DNA of 64,000 nucleotides from Thermoflavifilum sp. (GTDB taxonomy: Bacteria > Bacteroidota > Bacteroidia > Chitinophagales > Chitinophagaceae): assembly GCF_014961315.1 (NCBI RefSeq), contig NZ_CP063141.1, forward strand, positions 1,364,001-1,428,000, read 5' to 3'. Shown here piece by piece: positions 27,284 through 37,094 of the stretch (positions are counted from its first letter, which is position 1; every line of letters begins with the position of its first letter). The notes beneath the pieces were generated by a model, which ran no database searches, was not told the DNA's origin, and worked only from the letters and a program-made list of their open reading frames with translations. A program made the translations under genes and the position numbers.

Positions 27284-28131
27284 ATCATATTCAGTTGATG
27301 GCGAATGCAGGCGCGCAGCATGATCATGAGCTTGGAACGGTTGGGAATACGGATACGTCGTTGCATGATTTTATCATGCGAAGTGCGTTGAATTTTTCGG
27401 AATAAAGCATAAAAATACCGATAGGCTACATATACCCCAAATCGCGACCGGGCAGGTAAGTGTTTAATGCCCTGCAAGCCCCGTGCAAACTCCTGTTCAA
27501 TATCGGCTTCAATTTCGCGTTTGGCTTCTTCATCCAGATATCCTTTGTAAGCAAAGGCGGGGAAATAGCTCCGATTCAATTCCTGATAATCGGCCTGAAT
27601 ATCACGCAAAAAGTTTACCTTCTGAAAAGCTGATCCCAGTGCTCGAGCCGATTCCTTCAATGATGCATACAAATCCATATCTCCATCGCAGAATACACAC
27701 AGGCACATCAAACCCACCACTTCAGCTGAACCATACACATAGGTTTGTAATTCATCCCTTTGTCGGTAAGTATGTTTTTCCAGGTCGAGGTACATGCTGC
27801 GAAAAAATGCATCAATCAACTCCTGCGGAATATGATACCGATGCACGGTTTGCTGGAACGATTGCAAAACTGGATTGGTGCTGATCTGCCGGGCAATGGC
27901 ATCATGGGTGGCCTCTTCAAACTGCTGCAGCAGGGCGGCCTTGTCGTAATCATGAAAACTATCCACAATTTCATCGGCCACGCGGACAAATCCGTAGATA
28001 GCGCAAATCGGATAGCGTAGCTCGCGATGCAGCATCCGGATGGCTGCTGAAAATGAAGTGCTGTAATGTTGGGTGATGGTCTGGCTGCACCGTTGGCTGA
28101 CGTGTTGATAAAGTTGAACTCGGTTCATCAT
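27280..28131 (-). CDS. crtB: Phytoene synthase
   Basis: Condenses two geranylgeranyl diphosphates to phytoene. 283 residues of all-helical squalene/phytoene synthase fold. The first Asp-rich motif is VADEIVDSF; the second active-site stretch is FLRDIQADYQE; the YGSAEVVGLM signature is present. It begins ATGATG, with the first ATG overlapping the crtI stop by 4 bases. No geranylgeranyl diphosphate synthase gene is in this window. Confidence 0.95.
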   Translation of the reverse strand: MMNRVQLYQHVSQRCSQTITQHYSTSFSAAIRMLHRELRYPICAIYGFVRVADEIVDSFHDYDKAALLQQFEEATHDAIARQISTNPVLQSFQQTVHRYHIPQELIDAFFRSMYLDLEKHTYRQRDELQTYVYGSAEVVGLMCLCVFCDGDMDLYASLKESARALGSAFQKVNFLRDIQADYQELNRSYFPAFAYKGYLDEEAKREIEADIEQEFARGLQGIKHLPARSRFGVYVAYRYFYALFRKIQRTSHDKIMQRRIRIPNRSKLMIMLRACIRHQLNMI

Positions 28132-29618
28132 ATTACAGGTAACAATTGATGCAGGTATTTTGTTATGATGCGGGCTGCGATCTCACCCGAGATGATGGCG
28201 GGTGGTACGCCGGGCCCCGGAACCGTAAGCTGGCCAGCGAAAAACAGGTTTTCCACTTTTCGGCTACGCATCCGTGGTTTCCAAACGGCTGTCTGTCGCA
28301 AGGTATTGGCCAGTCCGTATGCATTTCCCTGAAAAGCATGGTATCTATTTACGAAATCATCCGGTCCAAAAGTTTTTTGGTACACCGGATCGGAGCTTAT
28401 ATGCTGGCCGGTATGTCGGGCAATACGATTCAACACCTGTTGCAGATAGTCTTCGCGTAAGCGAGGCGTATCGCCATCCAGTCCCGGTGCCAGCGGGATC
28501 AGTACAAAGAGATTTTCCTGACCGGACGGTGCCACCGAGGGGTCGGTTATCGAAGGAACAGAAAGGTAAAACAAGGGTTCCTCTGGCCAGGAAGGTTCGG
28601 CATATATGTGTCGTGCGTGGCGGTCGAAATCGGTATCAAAAAACAAATTATGATGGCGCAGGCCGGTCAATTTCCGATCGATGCCCAGATAATAAAGCAT
28701 AGCTGAAGGTGAAAGTCGGCGCGACAGCCAGTAGGATGGCCGATATTGCCGGTAAGGCTCTGGCAATAAGGATTGTTCTACGTGATGATAATCGGCCGTA
28801 GCCAGTACTACATCGGCAGGCTGGAACCCTGTCGCGGTAAGCACGCCGGTGGCTTTGCTTTGCTTAACCATGATTTGCTCTACAGCTTGTTGGAAATGAA
28901 ACCTTGCGCCCAGCGATCGGGCAAGCGCATACATGGCCTCTACCACCCTGTACATGCCGCCGATAGGGAACCAGGTGCCTAATTCGATATCTGCATAATT
29001 CATCAGGCTGTATAAAGCGGGTGTATCCTGAGGCAAGGACCCTAAAAATAATACAGGGAATTGCATGATCTGGCGGATGCGTTCATCCTTGAAAAAATGC
29101 CCAACATGTCGTTGAATAGAAGAAAGCAAATCCAGTTTGCCAATAGCCCGGATGATGTCTGCATCTAAGAACTCCAGCCACGACAGACCGGGTTTGAACA
29201 CAAACTTTTGCATTGCAATTTCATATTTGCGAGCCGCCTCGCGCAGGTAAAGCTGCAAAGCCCTGCTGCTGCCTGGTTCCCAGCGTTCAAACAGTTCGCC
29301 CAAAGCCACAGCACCAGCCGGAATGTCCACAGCAGCGTCTTTCCAGAAAATACGATATGAAGGATTAAGGCGCACGAGCTGGTAATAATCCGAGGGCTGG
29401 CGGTTGAATTGTTGGAAAAAACGTTCAAAAACATCGGGCATCCAGTACCAGCTTGGGCCCATGTCGAATTTAAATCCCTTTTCCTCCCAGAGGCTTGCCC
29501 TTCCGCCGGGCTTATCCAGCGCTTCGAACACATCCACTTCAAAACCCTGACCGGCCAGAAAGCAGGCAGCCGAAAGACCGGCAAAACCACTTCCTATGAT
29601 GCAGATGCGTTGTCCCAT
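28128..29618 (-). CDS. crtI: Phytoene desaturase
   Basis: FAD-dependent desaturase making lycopene from phytoene, 496 residues. The N-terminal FAD motif is CIIGSGFAGLSAA with a following EALDKPGGRAS; DMGPSWYWMPDVF is the CrtI signature; the C-terminal FAD loop is FFAGQLTVPGPGVPPAIISGE. The start overlaps the sigma factor gene by 25 bases, which suggests strong translational coupling to the regulator. Confidence 0.95.
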   Translation of the reverse strand: MGQRICIIGSGFAGLSAACFLAGQGFEVDVFEALDKPGGRASLWEEKGFKFDMGPSWYWMPDVFERFFQQFNRQPSDYYQLVRLNPSYRIFWKDAAVDIPAGAVALGELFERWEPGSSRALQLYLREAARKYEIAMQKFVFKPGLSWLEFLDADIIRAIGKLDLLSSIQRHVGHFFKDERIRQIMQFPVLFLGSLPQDTPALYSLMNYADIELGTWFPIGGMYRVVEAMYALARSLGARFHFQQAVEQIMVKQSKATGVLTATGFQPADVVLATADYHHVEQSLLPEPYRQYRPSYWLSRRLSPSAMLYYLGIDRKLTGLRHHNLFFDTDFDRHARHIYAEPSWPEEPLFYLSVPSITDPSVAPSGQENLFVLIPLAPGLDGDTPRLREDYLQQVLNRIARHTGQHISSDPVYQKTFGPDDFVNRYHAFQGNAYGLANTLRQTAVWKPRMRSRKVENLFFAGQLTVPGPGVPPAIISGEIAARIITKYLHQLLPVI

Positions 29619-30124
29619 ATCCGTTCAAAATACTTCATCCGGGATTTCAATATTTTACGGGCAAAATGAATCCGGCTTTTGATGGTGCCCAGCGGCTCGT
29701 GAAGCATTCGGGCAATTTCTTCGTATTTAAAACCCTGAAAATAGAGCAGAAATGGCTTCCGAAAAATTTCGGGCAGGGCGTAAACCAGTTGCTGAATTTC
29801 TTTCAAACGCAGGTTCATCTCGCCGGTATTGCTGCCTGGGCGCATCAGGCGATCGGTGGTCAGGGTCAGGGCTGCCGTATCGAACATCACCGGATGCTTG
29901 CGTTTCTTGCGGAAGTCGTTGATGAAAATATTTTTCATGATGGTATACAACCAGGCTTTCAGGTTGCTTCCGGTTCGATATTTTTCCGAATTGGCCAGTG
30001 CACGATATAAGGTTTCCTGATAGAGGTCCTGGGCCAGCACCGGATCGCGGGTGAGGTGGATGGCAAATGGTTTGAGGAAGTCCGACTCGGCAGTCAGCAG
30101 TTCCTGAAATTCAGTAGCAGACAT
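29594..30124 (-). CDS. ECF-type RNA polymerase sigma factor of the carotenoid operon
   Basis: Alternative sigma factor, 176 residues. Region 2 spans about 15-80 (DLYQETLYRALANSEKY, LKAWLYTIMKNIFINDFRK) and region 4 about 110-165 (LPEIFRKPFLLYFQGFKYEEIARML, GTIKSRIHFARKIL). No anti-sigma gene is adjacent. It lies between a CarH-like repressor gene and crtI, so a plausible circuit is: light inactivates the repressor, the sigma factor is made and transcription of the crt genes rises. That is inference. A 12 bp inverted repeat lies just upstream. Confidence 0.92.
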   Translation of the reverse strand: MSATEFQELLTAESDFLKPFAIHLTRDPVLAQDLYQETLYRALANSEKYRTGSNLKAWLYTIMKNIFINDFRKKRKHPVMFDTAALTLTTDRLMRPGSNTGEMNLRLKEIQQLVYALPEIFRKPFLLYFQGFKYEEIARMLHEPLGTIKSRIHFARKILKSRMKYFERIWDNASAS

Positions 30125-30125
30125 T

Positions 30126-30158
30126 TTGTTTAACTTTTATTGATTCAAAGTTAAACAA
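30126..30158. promoter_or_regulatory. Perfect 12 bp inverted repeat between CarH-like gene and sigma gene
   Basis: TTGTTTAACTTT (30126-30137) and AAAGTTAAACAA (30147-30158) flank a 9-base centre, one base beyond the sigma start codon and overlapping the stop of the regulator gene. The arms are AT-rich with no adjoining T-run after a GC stem, so an operator is more likely than a terminator. The regulator itself is the natural candidate to bind it. Confidence 0.6.
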
Positions 30159-31077
30159 TCTTTCTGGATAAATCATCTGCCTTTACAAAAATTTTTTCCA
30201 TGAGCTGCCGGAGTTCTTCCTGAGAATGAAGAAGATGGATATTGGGGAAGGATTTATGGGAAATTTGCTCTACTACGGGGCCTGAAATATATATCTCACT
30301 GTTTTTTAAATGGATGCTCAACTGATGGACATAAAATGAAAGATTGAATCCTGGAGGAATAGCGGTGAGATGGGTAAACAGCAAAGGAATGTTTTTCTGT
30401 TTAACGATATACTCAATATTGTTCAACGGAACACTACTCCCTAGATAATAGATTTGAAGGCCACGCTGTTTCAGCAGGTAATACAGGTAAAGCAGGCCCA
30501 GTTCGTGGTATTCGTCTTCAGGTAAAAACAGCAGGGCGGCTTGTTGACTGATAGGTCGGTGCACCAGGCTTTCGATGCCCGCGATGATTTTTTGCCGGAT
30601 GAGGCAGCTCACCAGATGCTCATGTACCGGGTGGATGCGATCGGTGCTCCAGAGAATGCCAATCCGCTCCAGAAAAGGAAAGATAATGGCCTGCATGGTT
30701 TTCTGGATGCCCTTGTTCAGGATAAAATGATCCAGAATTTCTTCCATGCCTTCCACGTCCATTTCAATCATCCGGGTGATGAGCTCATTAACCAGCCGAT
30801 CTTGCAAAGCCTCATGCTGATGCAATTCCAGCACTTTTTCCCGCAATTCCGCATCGCTCATCTTGCTGATCTGGGATATCTTAAAACCGTAACGAGTGAG
30901 CAATGCGGCATTGAGCATTTTTTTGAGCTCATCGTTGGTATAGTAGCGAATATTGGTATCGGATCGCCGAGGTTTCAGAAAACCATAGCGCTGTTCCCAC
31001 ACGCGAATGGTATGTGCTTTTACTCCAGAAAGATTTTCCAGATCCTTGATGGAAAAACGTTGTTCATCAACTTCCAT
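30151..31077 (-). CDS. MerR-family regulator with B12-binding domain (CarH-like)
   Basis: DNA-binding photoreceptor-type repressor, 308 residues from ATG 31077. The N-terminal MerR winged helix (about 8-75) has HTIRVWEQRYG and RRSDTNIRYY. A four-helix cap follows (about 85-170) with the CarH signature W143-x9-E153-H154 (ILWSTDRIHPVHEH). The C-terminal Rossmann-like domain has E189-Y-H191-E-L-G194, matching the cobalamin lower-ligand motif ExHxxG. The residues that allow adenosylcobalamin light sensing in CarH are therefore kept. A TTG at 31083 would add two residues but overlaps a promoter element. It is the first gene of the crt operon. Confidence 0.9.
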   Translation of the reverse strand: MEVDEQRFSIKDLENLSGVKAHTIRVWEQRYGFLKPRRSDTNIRYYTNDELKKMLNAALLTRYGFKISQISKMSDAELREKVLELHQHEALQDRLVNELITRMIEMDVEGMEEILDHFILNKGIQKTMQAIIFPFLERIGILWSTDRIHPVHEHLVSCLIRQKIIAGIESLVHRPISQQAALLFLPEDEYHELGLLYLYYLLKQRGLQIYYLGSSVPLNNIEYIVKQKNIPLLFTHLTAIPPGFNLSFYVHQLSIHLKNSEIYISGPVVEQISHKSFPNIHLLHSQEELRQLMEKIFVKADDLSRKIV

Positions 31078-31080
31078 AAG

Positions 31081-31088
31081 CAAAAATA
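31081..31088 (-). promoter_or_regulatory. -7 promoter element TATTTTTG of the CarH-like gene
   Basis: Exact TAnnTTTG on the minus strand ending only three bases before ATG 31077. Transcription would begin at or very near the start codon, implying a leaderless message. Confidence 0.45.
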
Positions 31089-31133
31089 TACAGCTATGTC
31101 AAGGATAACATTTTATCCACCGATATGTTTACA
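31087..31133. promoter_or_regulatory. Two TnTACA-like boxes between CarH-like gene and gmd
   Basis: TATACA (31087-31092) and TTTACA (31128-31133) lie in the same orientation, 41 bases apart, in the divergent promoter region. CarH/LitR proteins are known to bind repeats containing TnTACA. The first overlaps the -7 element of the regulator gene, so autorepression is possible. Confidence 0.35.
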
Positions 31134-31144
31134 GAAATATGAAT

Positions 31145-31152
31145 TAAGTTTG
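31145..31152 (+). promoter_or_regulatory. -7 promoter element TAAGTTTG of gmd
   Basis: Exact TAnnTTTG, 54 bases before the gmd ATG. A start here gives a leader of about 50 bases. Confidence 0.45.
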
Positions 31153-31206
31153 CCTTGAAGCCGGCTCATACCCCGGCGGGAAAAGCTGATCTGCAATACA
31201 AGGCTC

Positions 31207-32316
31207 ATGAAAACAGCACTCATTACAGGCATTACCGGGCAGGATGGCGCTTATTTAGCCGAATTTCTCTTGCAAAAAGGATATCGTGTGCACGGCATCA
31301 AGCGGCGCAGCTCGTTGATCAATACAGAGCGGATCGATCACCTGTATCAGGATCCACATGAGCCTGATCCACGGCTGATTTTGCATTATGGAGATATGAC
31401 CGATGCTACGAACCTGATTCGCATCATCCAGGAAACCCAGCCCGACGAAATCTACAATCTGGCGGCGCAGAGTCACGTAAAAGTGAGCTTTGAAACGCCG
31501 GAATATACCGCCAATGCAGATGCCCTGGGCACCCTGCGTTTGCTGGAAGCCATTCGTTTGCTGGGCTTAACACAAAAAACCCGTTTTTATCAGGCTTCCA
31601 CCTCCGAATTATATGGTCTGGTGCAGGAAGTACCGCAGAAAGAAACCACACCTTTTTATCCACGTTCACCTTATGCAGTGGCCAAGCTTTATGCTTACTG
31701 GATAACGGTGAATTACCGGGAAGCTTACGGCATGTTTGCCGTAAACGGCATCTTATTCAACCATGAAAGTCCGATCCGCGGGGAAACCTTTGTGACGCGC
31801 AAGATTACCCGGGGGGTGGCTCAAATTGTCCTGAAGCAGGCCGATCAGATTTACCTGGGTAATCTGGACGCCCAGCGCGACTGGGGGCATGCCCGGGATT
31901 ATGTGGAGGCCATGTGGCTGATGTTGCAGCAAGACAGGCCGGAAGATTATGTGATTGCCACCGGCAAAACGACTTCCGTGCGGGAATTCACCCGGATGGC
32001 CTTTGCACAGGTGGGCGTCGAGATTCAGTTTGAGGGAAAGGGTCTCGATGAAAAAGGAATCGTGGTAGCCTGCCATGATGCACGCTATCAGCTGCCTGCA
32101 GGCAAGGTGGTGGTGAGCGTGGATCCGCATTATTTCAGGCCTACCGAGGTCGACCTGCTGGTGGGTGATGCTTCCAAGGCCCGTCGTCAGCTGGGCTGGC
32201 AGCCGCGTTATCAGCTGGAAGACATGATCCGGGAAATGGTGGAAAGTGATATCCGCTATTTTTCAACGCTTCATCCTTCGTTGATTCAACAAAAATCCCA
32301 TGCGTCTTACGGATAA
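31207..32316 (+). CDS. gmd: GDP-mannose 4,6-dehydratase
   Basis: Cytoplasmic extended SDR converting GDP-mannose to GDP-4-keto-6-deoxymannose, first step to GDP-L-fucose. 369 residues. Seen: [19 protein letters not shown] (NADP site), [13 protein letters not shown], catalytic [22 protein letters not shown] with Tyr and Lys, and [16 protein letters not shown]. The 3' end overlaps the next gene by 17 bases, so the two steps of fucose synthesis are co-translated. Probably supplies sugars for surface polysaccharide or LPS. Confidence 0.96.
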   Translation: MKTALITGITGQDGAYLAEFLLQKGYRVHGIKRRSSLINTERIDHLYQDPHEPDPRLILHYGDMTDATNLIRIIQETQPDEIYNLAAQSHVKVSFETPEYTANADALGTLRLLEAIRLLGLTQKTRFYQASTSELYGLVQEVPQKETTPFYPRSPYAVAKLYAYWITVNYREAYGMFAVNGILFNHESPIRGETFVTRKITRGVAQIVLKQADQIYLGNLDAQRDWGHARDYVEAMWLMLQQDRPEDYVIATGKTTSVREFTRMAFAQVGVEIQFEGKGLDEKGIVVACHDARYQLPAGKVVVSVDPHYFRPTEVDLLVGDASKARRQLGWQPRYQLEDMIREMVESDIRYFSTLHPSLIQQKSHASYG

Positions 32317-33247
32317 AATTTACATAGCCGGTCACAGGGGCATGGTAGGCAGCGCTATATTGCGCCGGTTGAAGGAAGCTGGCTACCAGCATTTTGTGTT
32401 GCGTAGTTCTGCTGAGCTGGACTTGCGCAATCAGGCTGCTGTATTTGATTTTTTTCAGCAGGAGCGCCCCGATTATGTATTTCTCGCGGCCGCCCGGGTG
32501 GGGGGCATTCTGGCCAACAACACCTATCGAGCCGAGTTTATTTATGATAACCTGCAGATTGAAGCCAATGTGATTCACGCGGCGTATTTGAGCGGGGTGA
32601 AAAAGCTGATGTTTCTGGGCTCATCGTGCATCTATCCCCGTCTGGCGCCTCAGCCCATCAAAGAAGAATACCTGCTCACCGGTCCGCTGGAGCCTACCAA
32701 CGAGCCCTATGCCATCGCCAAGATTGCGGGAATCAAACTCTGTGAAGCCTATCGGGCGCAGTATGGCTGTCATTTCATTTCCGTGATGCCTACCAATCTG
32801 TATGGCATCAACGACAATTTCGATCTGGAAACCTCCCATGTCTTACCCGCGCTGCTGCGGAAGTTTCATGAAGCCCGGGTGAGGGGTATACCGGAGGTGG
32901 TGGTCTGGGGCACCGGTAAGCCGAGGCGAGAATTTTTGTATGTCGATGACCTGGCCGATGCTTGCGTGTACCTGATGAATCTGGAAGAGGAACCGAATTT
33001 GGTTAATATCGGCACCGGGGAAGATATCAGCATAGCCGAGCTGGCTGAATTAATCCGGCAAATAGTGGGTTATCAGGGTAACATCGTCTACGATACCTCC
33101 AAGCCCGATGGTACCCCGCGCAAGCTGCTCGACGTGAGCCTGCTGCACAGGCTGGGCTGGCATCACCGGACTTCCCTGGAAGAGGGCATCCGAAAAGTGT
33201 ATGAAACCGTGTTTTTGCAGGCGCAAGCACCGGCCGATTACAGATAA
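32300..33247 (+). CDS. fcl: GDP-L-fucose synthase
   Basis: Epimerase/reductase that turns the Gmd product into GDP-L-fucose, 315 residues. Motifs: [33 protein letters not shown], and [14 protein letters not shown] with the catalytic Tyr-Lys. It begins inside gmd in another frame and ends 10 bases into the convergent uvrA, so the junction is fully overlapping with no room for a terminator between genes. Confidence 0.96.
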   Translation: MRLTDKIYIAGHRGMVGSAILRRLKEAGYQHFVLRSSAELDLRNQAAVFDFFQQERPDYVFLAAARVGGILANNTYRAEFIYDNLQIEANVIHAAYLSGVKKLMFLGSSCIYPRLAPQPIKEEYLLTGPLEPTNEPYAIAKIAGIKLCEAYRAQYGCHFISVMPTNLYGINDNFDLETSHVLPALLRKFHEARVRGIPEVVVWGTGKPRREFLYVDDLADACVYLMNLEEEPNLVNIGTGEDISIAELAELIRQIVGYQGNIVYDTSKPDGTPRKLLDVSLLHRLGWHHRTSLEEGIRKVYETVFLQAQAPADYR

Positions 33248-36078
33248 CGTGCCGTGTAGCTCTGTTTGACTTTCTTCAACTGATCGGGTGTTCCGGCAAA
33301 AAGGAGTTCCCCGCCTCTATCGCCTCCTTCCGGCCCCAGCTCAATCACCCAATCGGCTCTGCGGATGATATCGAGATTATGCTCAATGACGATGATGGAA
33401 TGGCCCTGCTCGATGAGGGCATCGAACGATTGCAATAAAAAGGCGATATCATGAAAATGCAGTCCGGTGGTGGGCTCATCGAAGATAAACAGGATATGCT
33501 CTGCTGCCCGGCCCTGTCCTAAGAATGCGGCCAGCTTCACACGCTGGGCCTCGCCTCCGCTCAGGGTGCTGGCCGGCTGCCCCAGTTTGATATAACCCAG
33601 TCCCACCTGCTGCAGGGGAAGCAATTGTTGCACGATGGCGTGTTCATCTGCAAAAAATGCGATGGCCTCATCCACACTCAGGTTCAGCACATCGTAAATG
33701 TTTTTCCCGTGGTAGGTCACTTCCAGAATTTCTTCCTTGAATCGCCTGCCGTGGCATACCTCGCAGGTGAGGTGCACATCGGCCAGGAATTGCATTTCGA
33801 TGGTGATTTCCCCTTCTCCTTTACAACGCTCGCATCGGCCGCCGTCGACATTGAAAGAAAAGTGTTTGGGTTGATATCCCCGGATCTTGCTCAGGGGCTG
33901 GCTGGCAAACAACGAACGGATGCTGTCGTATGCTTTGATATAGGTAACGGGGTTTGAGCGCGACGATTTGCCGATGGGTTGTTGATCGACCAGCTCAACC
34001 CGACTGACGGCCTGAAGGTCGCCTTTCAATGCCCGATGCCAGCCCGGTTTACCCACCGGCTCGCCTTTTGCTTTCTTGAGTGCCGGATAGAGAATATCGC
34101 CCACCAGCGTGCTTTTTCCGCTGCCACTCACACCACTCACCACGCACAGCACGTTCAGCGGAAATTCCACATCGATTTGTTTCAGGTTATGTTCCCGGCA
34201 TCCCTCCAGCCGGATCGATCGGGTCCAGCGGCGGGGTCGGCCCGGACCACCTTCCGGTATGCGCATGCGACCACTCAGGTAGGCTCCGGTCAGGCTTTCC
34301 GGGTCGTGCAGGATTTCGTTGTAGGTACCGGCGAAAACCACCTCGCCGCCCTGGTGGCTGGCCAGCGGTCCCATGTCGATGATATAATCGGCCTCACGCA
34401 TCATCTGTTCGTCGTGTTCTACCACGATCACCGTGTTGTGCAGGTCGCGCAATTCCTTGAGTACTTCAATCAGCTGATGCGTATCGCGGGGATGCAGGCC
34501 TATGCTGGGCTCATCGAGGATATACAGGGAATCGGTCAGGTTGCTGCCCAGTGAACGCGTGAGCTGGATACGCTGACTTTCGCCGCCGCTCAGGGTATTG
34601 GCCGGGCGATCGAGCGTCAGATAACCCAGTCCCACTTTTAGCAGGGTGCGCAGGCGGTAACGAATCTCATGCAGGAGGCGCGAGGCGATTTGTTGTTCTG
34701 TATGGGAAAGCTGTAGCTGGTCGAACCAGCTGGCCAGTGCTTCCACCGGCATGGCCATCAATTCGGCAATATTTTTTCCGTTGATTTTTACGTATAAAGC
34801 TTCCTTACGCAGTCGAGATCCTTTGCAGGCAGGGCAGGTAGTGCGGCCTCGATAGCGGGAGAGCAGCACGCGATATTGAATCTTATACAGATTTTCTTCC
34901 ACCATTTTGAAGAAATCGTCAATGCCGGAGAAATATTGATTTCCCTTCCATAGCAGTTCATATTGTTCCGGGGTGAGTTCTGCTATGGGCTTATGAATGG
35001 GAAAGTTGAACTTATGGGCATTGCGGATCAGCGCCTCGTTCCATTCCTTCATTTTTTCGCCCTTCCAGCAGGCGATAGCTCCTTCATATACGCTCAGTTG
35101 CTTATCGGGAATCACCAGGTCGGGGTCGATGCCCAGCACCTGACCAAAGCCCTCGCATACCGGACAGGCCCCAAACGGGCTATTGTAGGAAAACAGCTGA
35201 GGAACAGGTTCTTCAAAGCGAATGCCATCCAGTTCGAAACGATTGGAAAAGTTGTGCCAGTGCTGGCGATTCACTTCAACCCAGCATTCGCCCTCTGCTT
35301 CGTAGAAAGCGGTCTGGATGCTATCGGCCAGTCGATGGCGTGCATCCTCATCATCGAGCGATTCATTCACCACCAACCGATCGATTAATACGTATACCTG
35401 CTTATCGGGTAATTCATTTCCCGACACATCCTCAATTCTGACAATTTCACGTCGATCACCCTCTGCTATGTACAGGCGGGAAAATCCTTTTTGCAATAGG
35501 ATATGCAATTCCTGCGACAGGGTATAGCCCTTGCGAATACGCAGGGGCACGGCAATCACCACCTGATCGTGTTTTTGCAGGTGCAGGATAAAATCCACGA
35601 CATCACTCACCTGATAGCGTTTCACTTCCTGTCCCGATATCGGCGAATAGGTCTTGCCTATACGTGCAAATAATAATCGAAGGAAATCATAGATTTCGGT
35701 CAGCGATCCCACGGTGGAGCGGGGTGTGCGGGCAATCACCTTTTGTTCGATAGCGATGGCCGGACAGATCCCTTTGATCATATCCACATCAGGCTTATCC
35801 ATGCGCATGAGGAACTGACGGGCATAAGCGCTCAAACTTTCAGCATAGCGACGCTGACCTTCCGCATACAACGTATCAATCGTCAGGGATGATTTTCCCG
35901 ATCCCGATACGCCGGTTACCACAATCAATTGGTTCCTGGGAAAGGCTACCGTAATATTTTTTAAGTTATGTACCCGAGCCCCTTTAACCAGGATCGCCTT
36001 TCGGGTATCCCATTGGCCATCAAACAAGTTGGGTTGATCATGAATCGTTTCGGGGATATGTATCTGTTTACGCGCCAT
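33238..36078 (-). CDS. uvrA: Excinuclease ABC subunit A
   Basis: Damage-sensing ATPase of nucleotide excision repair, 946 residues. Two ABC modules: Walker [13 protein letters not shown] near residue 55 and [16 protein letters not shown] in the second half, signatures [16 protein letters not shown] and [15 protein letters not shown], Walker [13 protein letters not shown] and [12 protein letters not shown]. Zinc clusters are CPVCEGFG with CPACKGSR, and CERCKGEG with [11 protein letters not shown] 36078 is preferred to the adjoining GTG 36081. Standalone gene, convergent with fcl. Confidence 0.96.
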   Translation of the reverse strand: MARKQIHIPETIHDQPNLFDGQWDTRKAILVKGARVHNLKNITVAFPRNQLIVVTGVSGSGKSSLTIDTLYAEGQRRYAESLSAYARQFLMRMDKPDVDMIKGICPAIAIEQKVIARTPRSTVGSLTEIYDFLRLLFARIGKTYSPISGQEVKRYQVSDVVDFILHLQKHDQVVIAVPLRIRKGYTLSQELHILLQKGFSRLYIAEGDRREIVRIEDVSGNELPDKQVYVLIDRLVVNESLDDEDARHRLADSIQTAFYEAEGECWVEVNRQHWHNFSNRFELDGIRFEEPVPQLFSYNSPFGACPVCEGFGQVLGIDPDLVIPDKQLSVYEGAIACWKGEKMKEWNEALIRNAHKFNFPIHKPIAELTPEQYELLWKGNQYFSGIDDFFKMVEENLYKIQYRVLLSRYRGRTTCPACKGSRLRKEALYVKINGKNIAELMAMPVEALASWFDQLQLSHTEQQIASRLLHEIRYRLRTLLKVGLGYLTLDRPANTLSGGESQRIQLTRSLGSNLTDSLYILDEPSIGLHPRDTHQLIEVLKELRDLHNTVIVVEHDEQMMREADYIIDMGPLASHQGGEVVFAGTYNEILHDPESLTGAYLSGRMRIPEGGPGRPRRWTRSIRLEGCREHNLKQIDVEFPLNVLCVVSGVSGSGKSTLVGDILYPALKKAKGEPVGKPGWHRALKGDLQAVSRVELVDQQPIGKSSRSNPVTYIKAYDSIRSLFASQPLSKIRGYQPKHFSFNVDGGRCERCKGEGEITIEMQFLADVHLTCEVCHGRRFKEEILEVTYHGKNIYDVLNLSVDEAIAFFADEHAIVQQLLPLQQVGLGYIKLGQPASTLSGGEAQRVKLAAFLGQGRAAEHILFIFDEPTTGLHFHDIAFLLQSFDALIEQGHSIIVIEHNLDIIRRADWVIELGPEGGDRGGELLFAGTPDQLKKVKQSYTARYL

Positions 36079-36208
36079 CACGTAAAACTACTGATCATTC
36101 TAAAAGCCTGTACAGGTTGACAAATTTTTGACTACAGAGAATCTATGGCTGCTTAATACAACCGCATTTTTCACAAAAGGATTTGGAGAAAAAAATTTTT
36201 TGAATATA

Positions 36209-36242
36209 TTTGGTGAAGTTTTTAACAATTCTTTTATTTTTG
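36209..36242 (+). promoter_or_regulatory. Two-part promoter candidate TTTG-N22-TATTTTTG
   Basis: TTTG at 36209-36212 and TATTTTTG at 36235-36242 match both parts of the Bacteroidota vegetative promoter at near-normal spacing; another exact -7 box, TATATTTG, is at 36205-36212. The gene-free stretch 36079-36409 otherwise shows only AT-rich sequence and short, uncoding frames. The sigma factor gene starts about 165 bases downstream, leaving a long leader with no recognised structure. Confidence 0.45.
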
Positions 36243-36409
36243 CTATAAACCGAATGTTAAACCACCAAAACTCCCCTCTATCAGCAGCGAGCTCTACGTG
36301 TTGTTTTTGAGATGCCGTATTACAATGAACAAACATGCGCTTTAACCCATCCTGCAGCAGATGCTTCCATGTGTCTGTTGTAGGGGATAACCTAAAAACC
36401 ATATCTCGT

Positions 36410-36994
36410 ATGACCAATTCTTATCGGAATTTGTCTGATCAGGCGCTAATCGCTGCTTACCAGAGGGGTGATAATGATGCCTTGAATGCCTTAATTCATC
36501 GGCACAAAGATCGGCTCTACACGGCTATTTATTTGCTGGTGAGAGATGTGCATCTGGCTGAAGACATTTTTCAGGACACTTTTATCAAGATTATTGATAC
36601 TCTCCGTGCCGACAAGTACCTGGAAAAAGGCAAGTTTTTGCCCTGGGCTATGCGCATTGCCCATAACCTGTGTGTGGATTATTTTCGGCGGACCAGGCGC
36701 AGTCCCCTGATGCGCAGTACCGAAGAACATGATGTATTCAATTTCATCAAGCTTTCGGATACAAATGCCGAAGAAGAAATGATGATGCGACAAAGCCATC
36801 ACTATGTCAGGGAAATGCTCGATCGTTTGCCGCCGGAACAGCGCGAGGTGATTATCCTGCGGCATTATGCTGATCTGAGCTTTAAAGAAATTGCTGCGCT
36901 TACCCATGTAAGCATTAATACAGCCCTGGGACGCATGCGCTACGGACTGATTAATTTGCGAAAGATGATGCTGGAAAAACAGATCTGCTTGTAA
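36410..36994 (+). CDS. RNA polymerase sigma factor, sigma-70/ECF type
   Basis: Alternative sigma factor, 194 residues. Region 2 (about 20-95) includes LIHRHKDRLYTAIYLLVRD, AEDIFQDTFIKIIDTL and LPWAMRIAHNLCVDYFRR. Region 4 (about 135-190) includes LPPEQREVIILRHYADLSFKEIAALT and a helix-turn-helix with NTALGRMRYGLINLRKMM. No anti-sigma gene follows. ATG 36410 (MTNSYRNLSDQ) is chosen over an in-frame ATG at 36335, whose extra 25 residues do not look like family sequence. This plan (region 2 followed by an acidic linker with EEEMMMR) is common in Bacteroidota housekeeping ECFs; its regulon is unknown. Confidence 0.9.
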   Translation: MTNSYRNLSDQALIAAYQRGDNDALNALIHRHKDRLYTAIYLLVRDVHLAEDIFQDTFIKIIDTLRADKYLEKGKFLPWAMRIAHNLCVDYFRRTRRSPLMRSTEEHDVFNFIKLSDTNAEEEMMMRQSHHYVREMLDRLPPEQREVIILRHYADLSFKEIAALTHVSINTALGRMRYGLINLRKMMLEKQICL

Positions 36995-37082
36995 AGCAAA
37001 TCGTTTTCACAACCAGAAATTCCCTGAGATTTTATTTCATCCGGATAAGCTAGTTGTGCGAAACAGGCCTGCAGGAAATCCG

Positions 37083-37090
37083 TAACTTTG
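37083..37090 (+). promoter_or_regulatory. -7 promoter element TAACTTTG of rlmN
   Basis: Exact TAnnTTTG ending four bases before the GTG start, so the transcript should start at or about the first codon. Confidence 0.5.
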
Positions 37091-37094
37091 TGGC

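Noticed and set aside
30541..31158. 205-codon plus-strand frame over the CarH-like gene
   Set aside because: Antisense shadow; the minus-strand frame has clear MerR and cobalamin motifs.
33979..34554. 191-codon plus-strand frame antisense to uvrA
   Set aside because: Shadow of a highly conserved gene.
36100..36417. Open frames on both strands in the gap between uvrA and the sigma factor
   Set aside because: AT-rich, low-complexity translations with no start context; the gap is better explained as promoter and leader.
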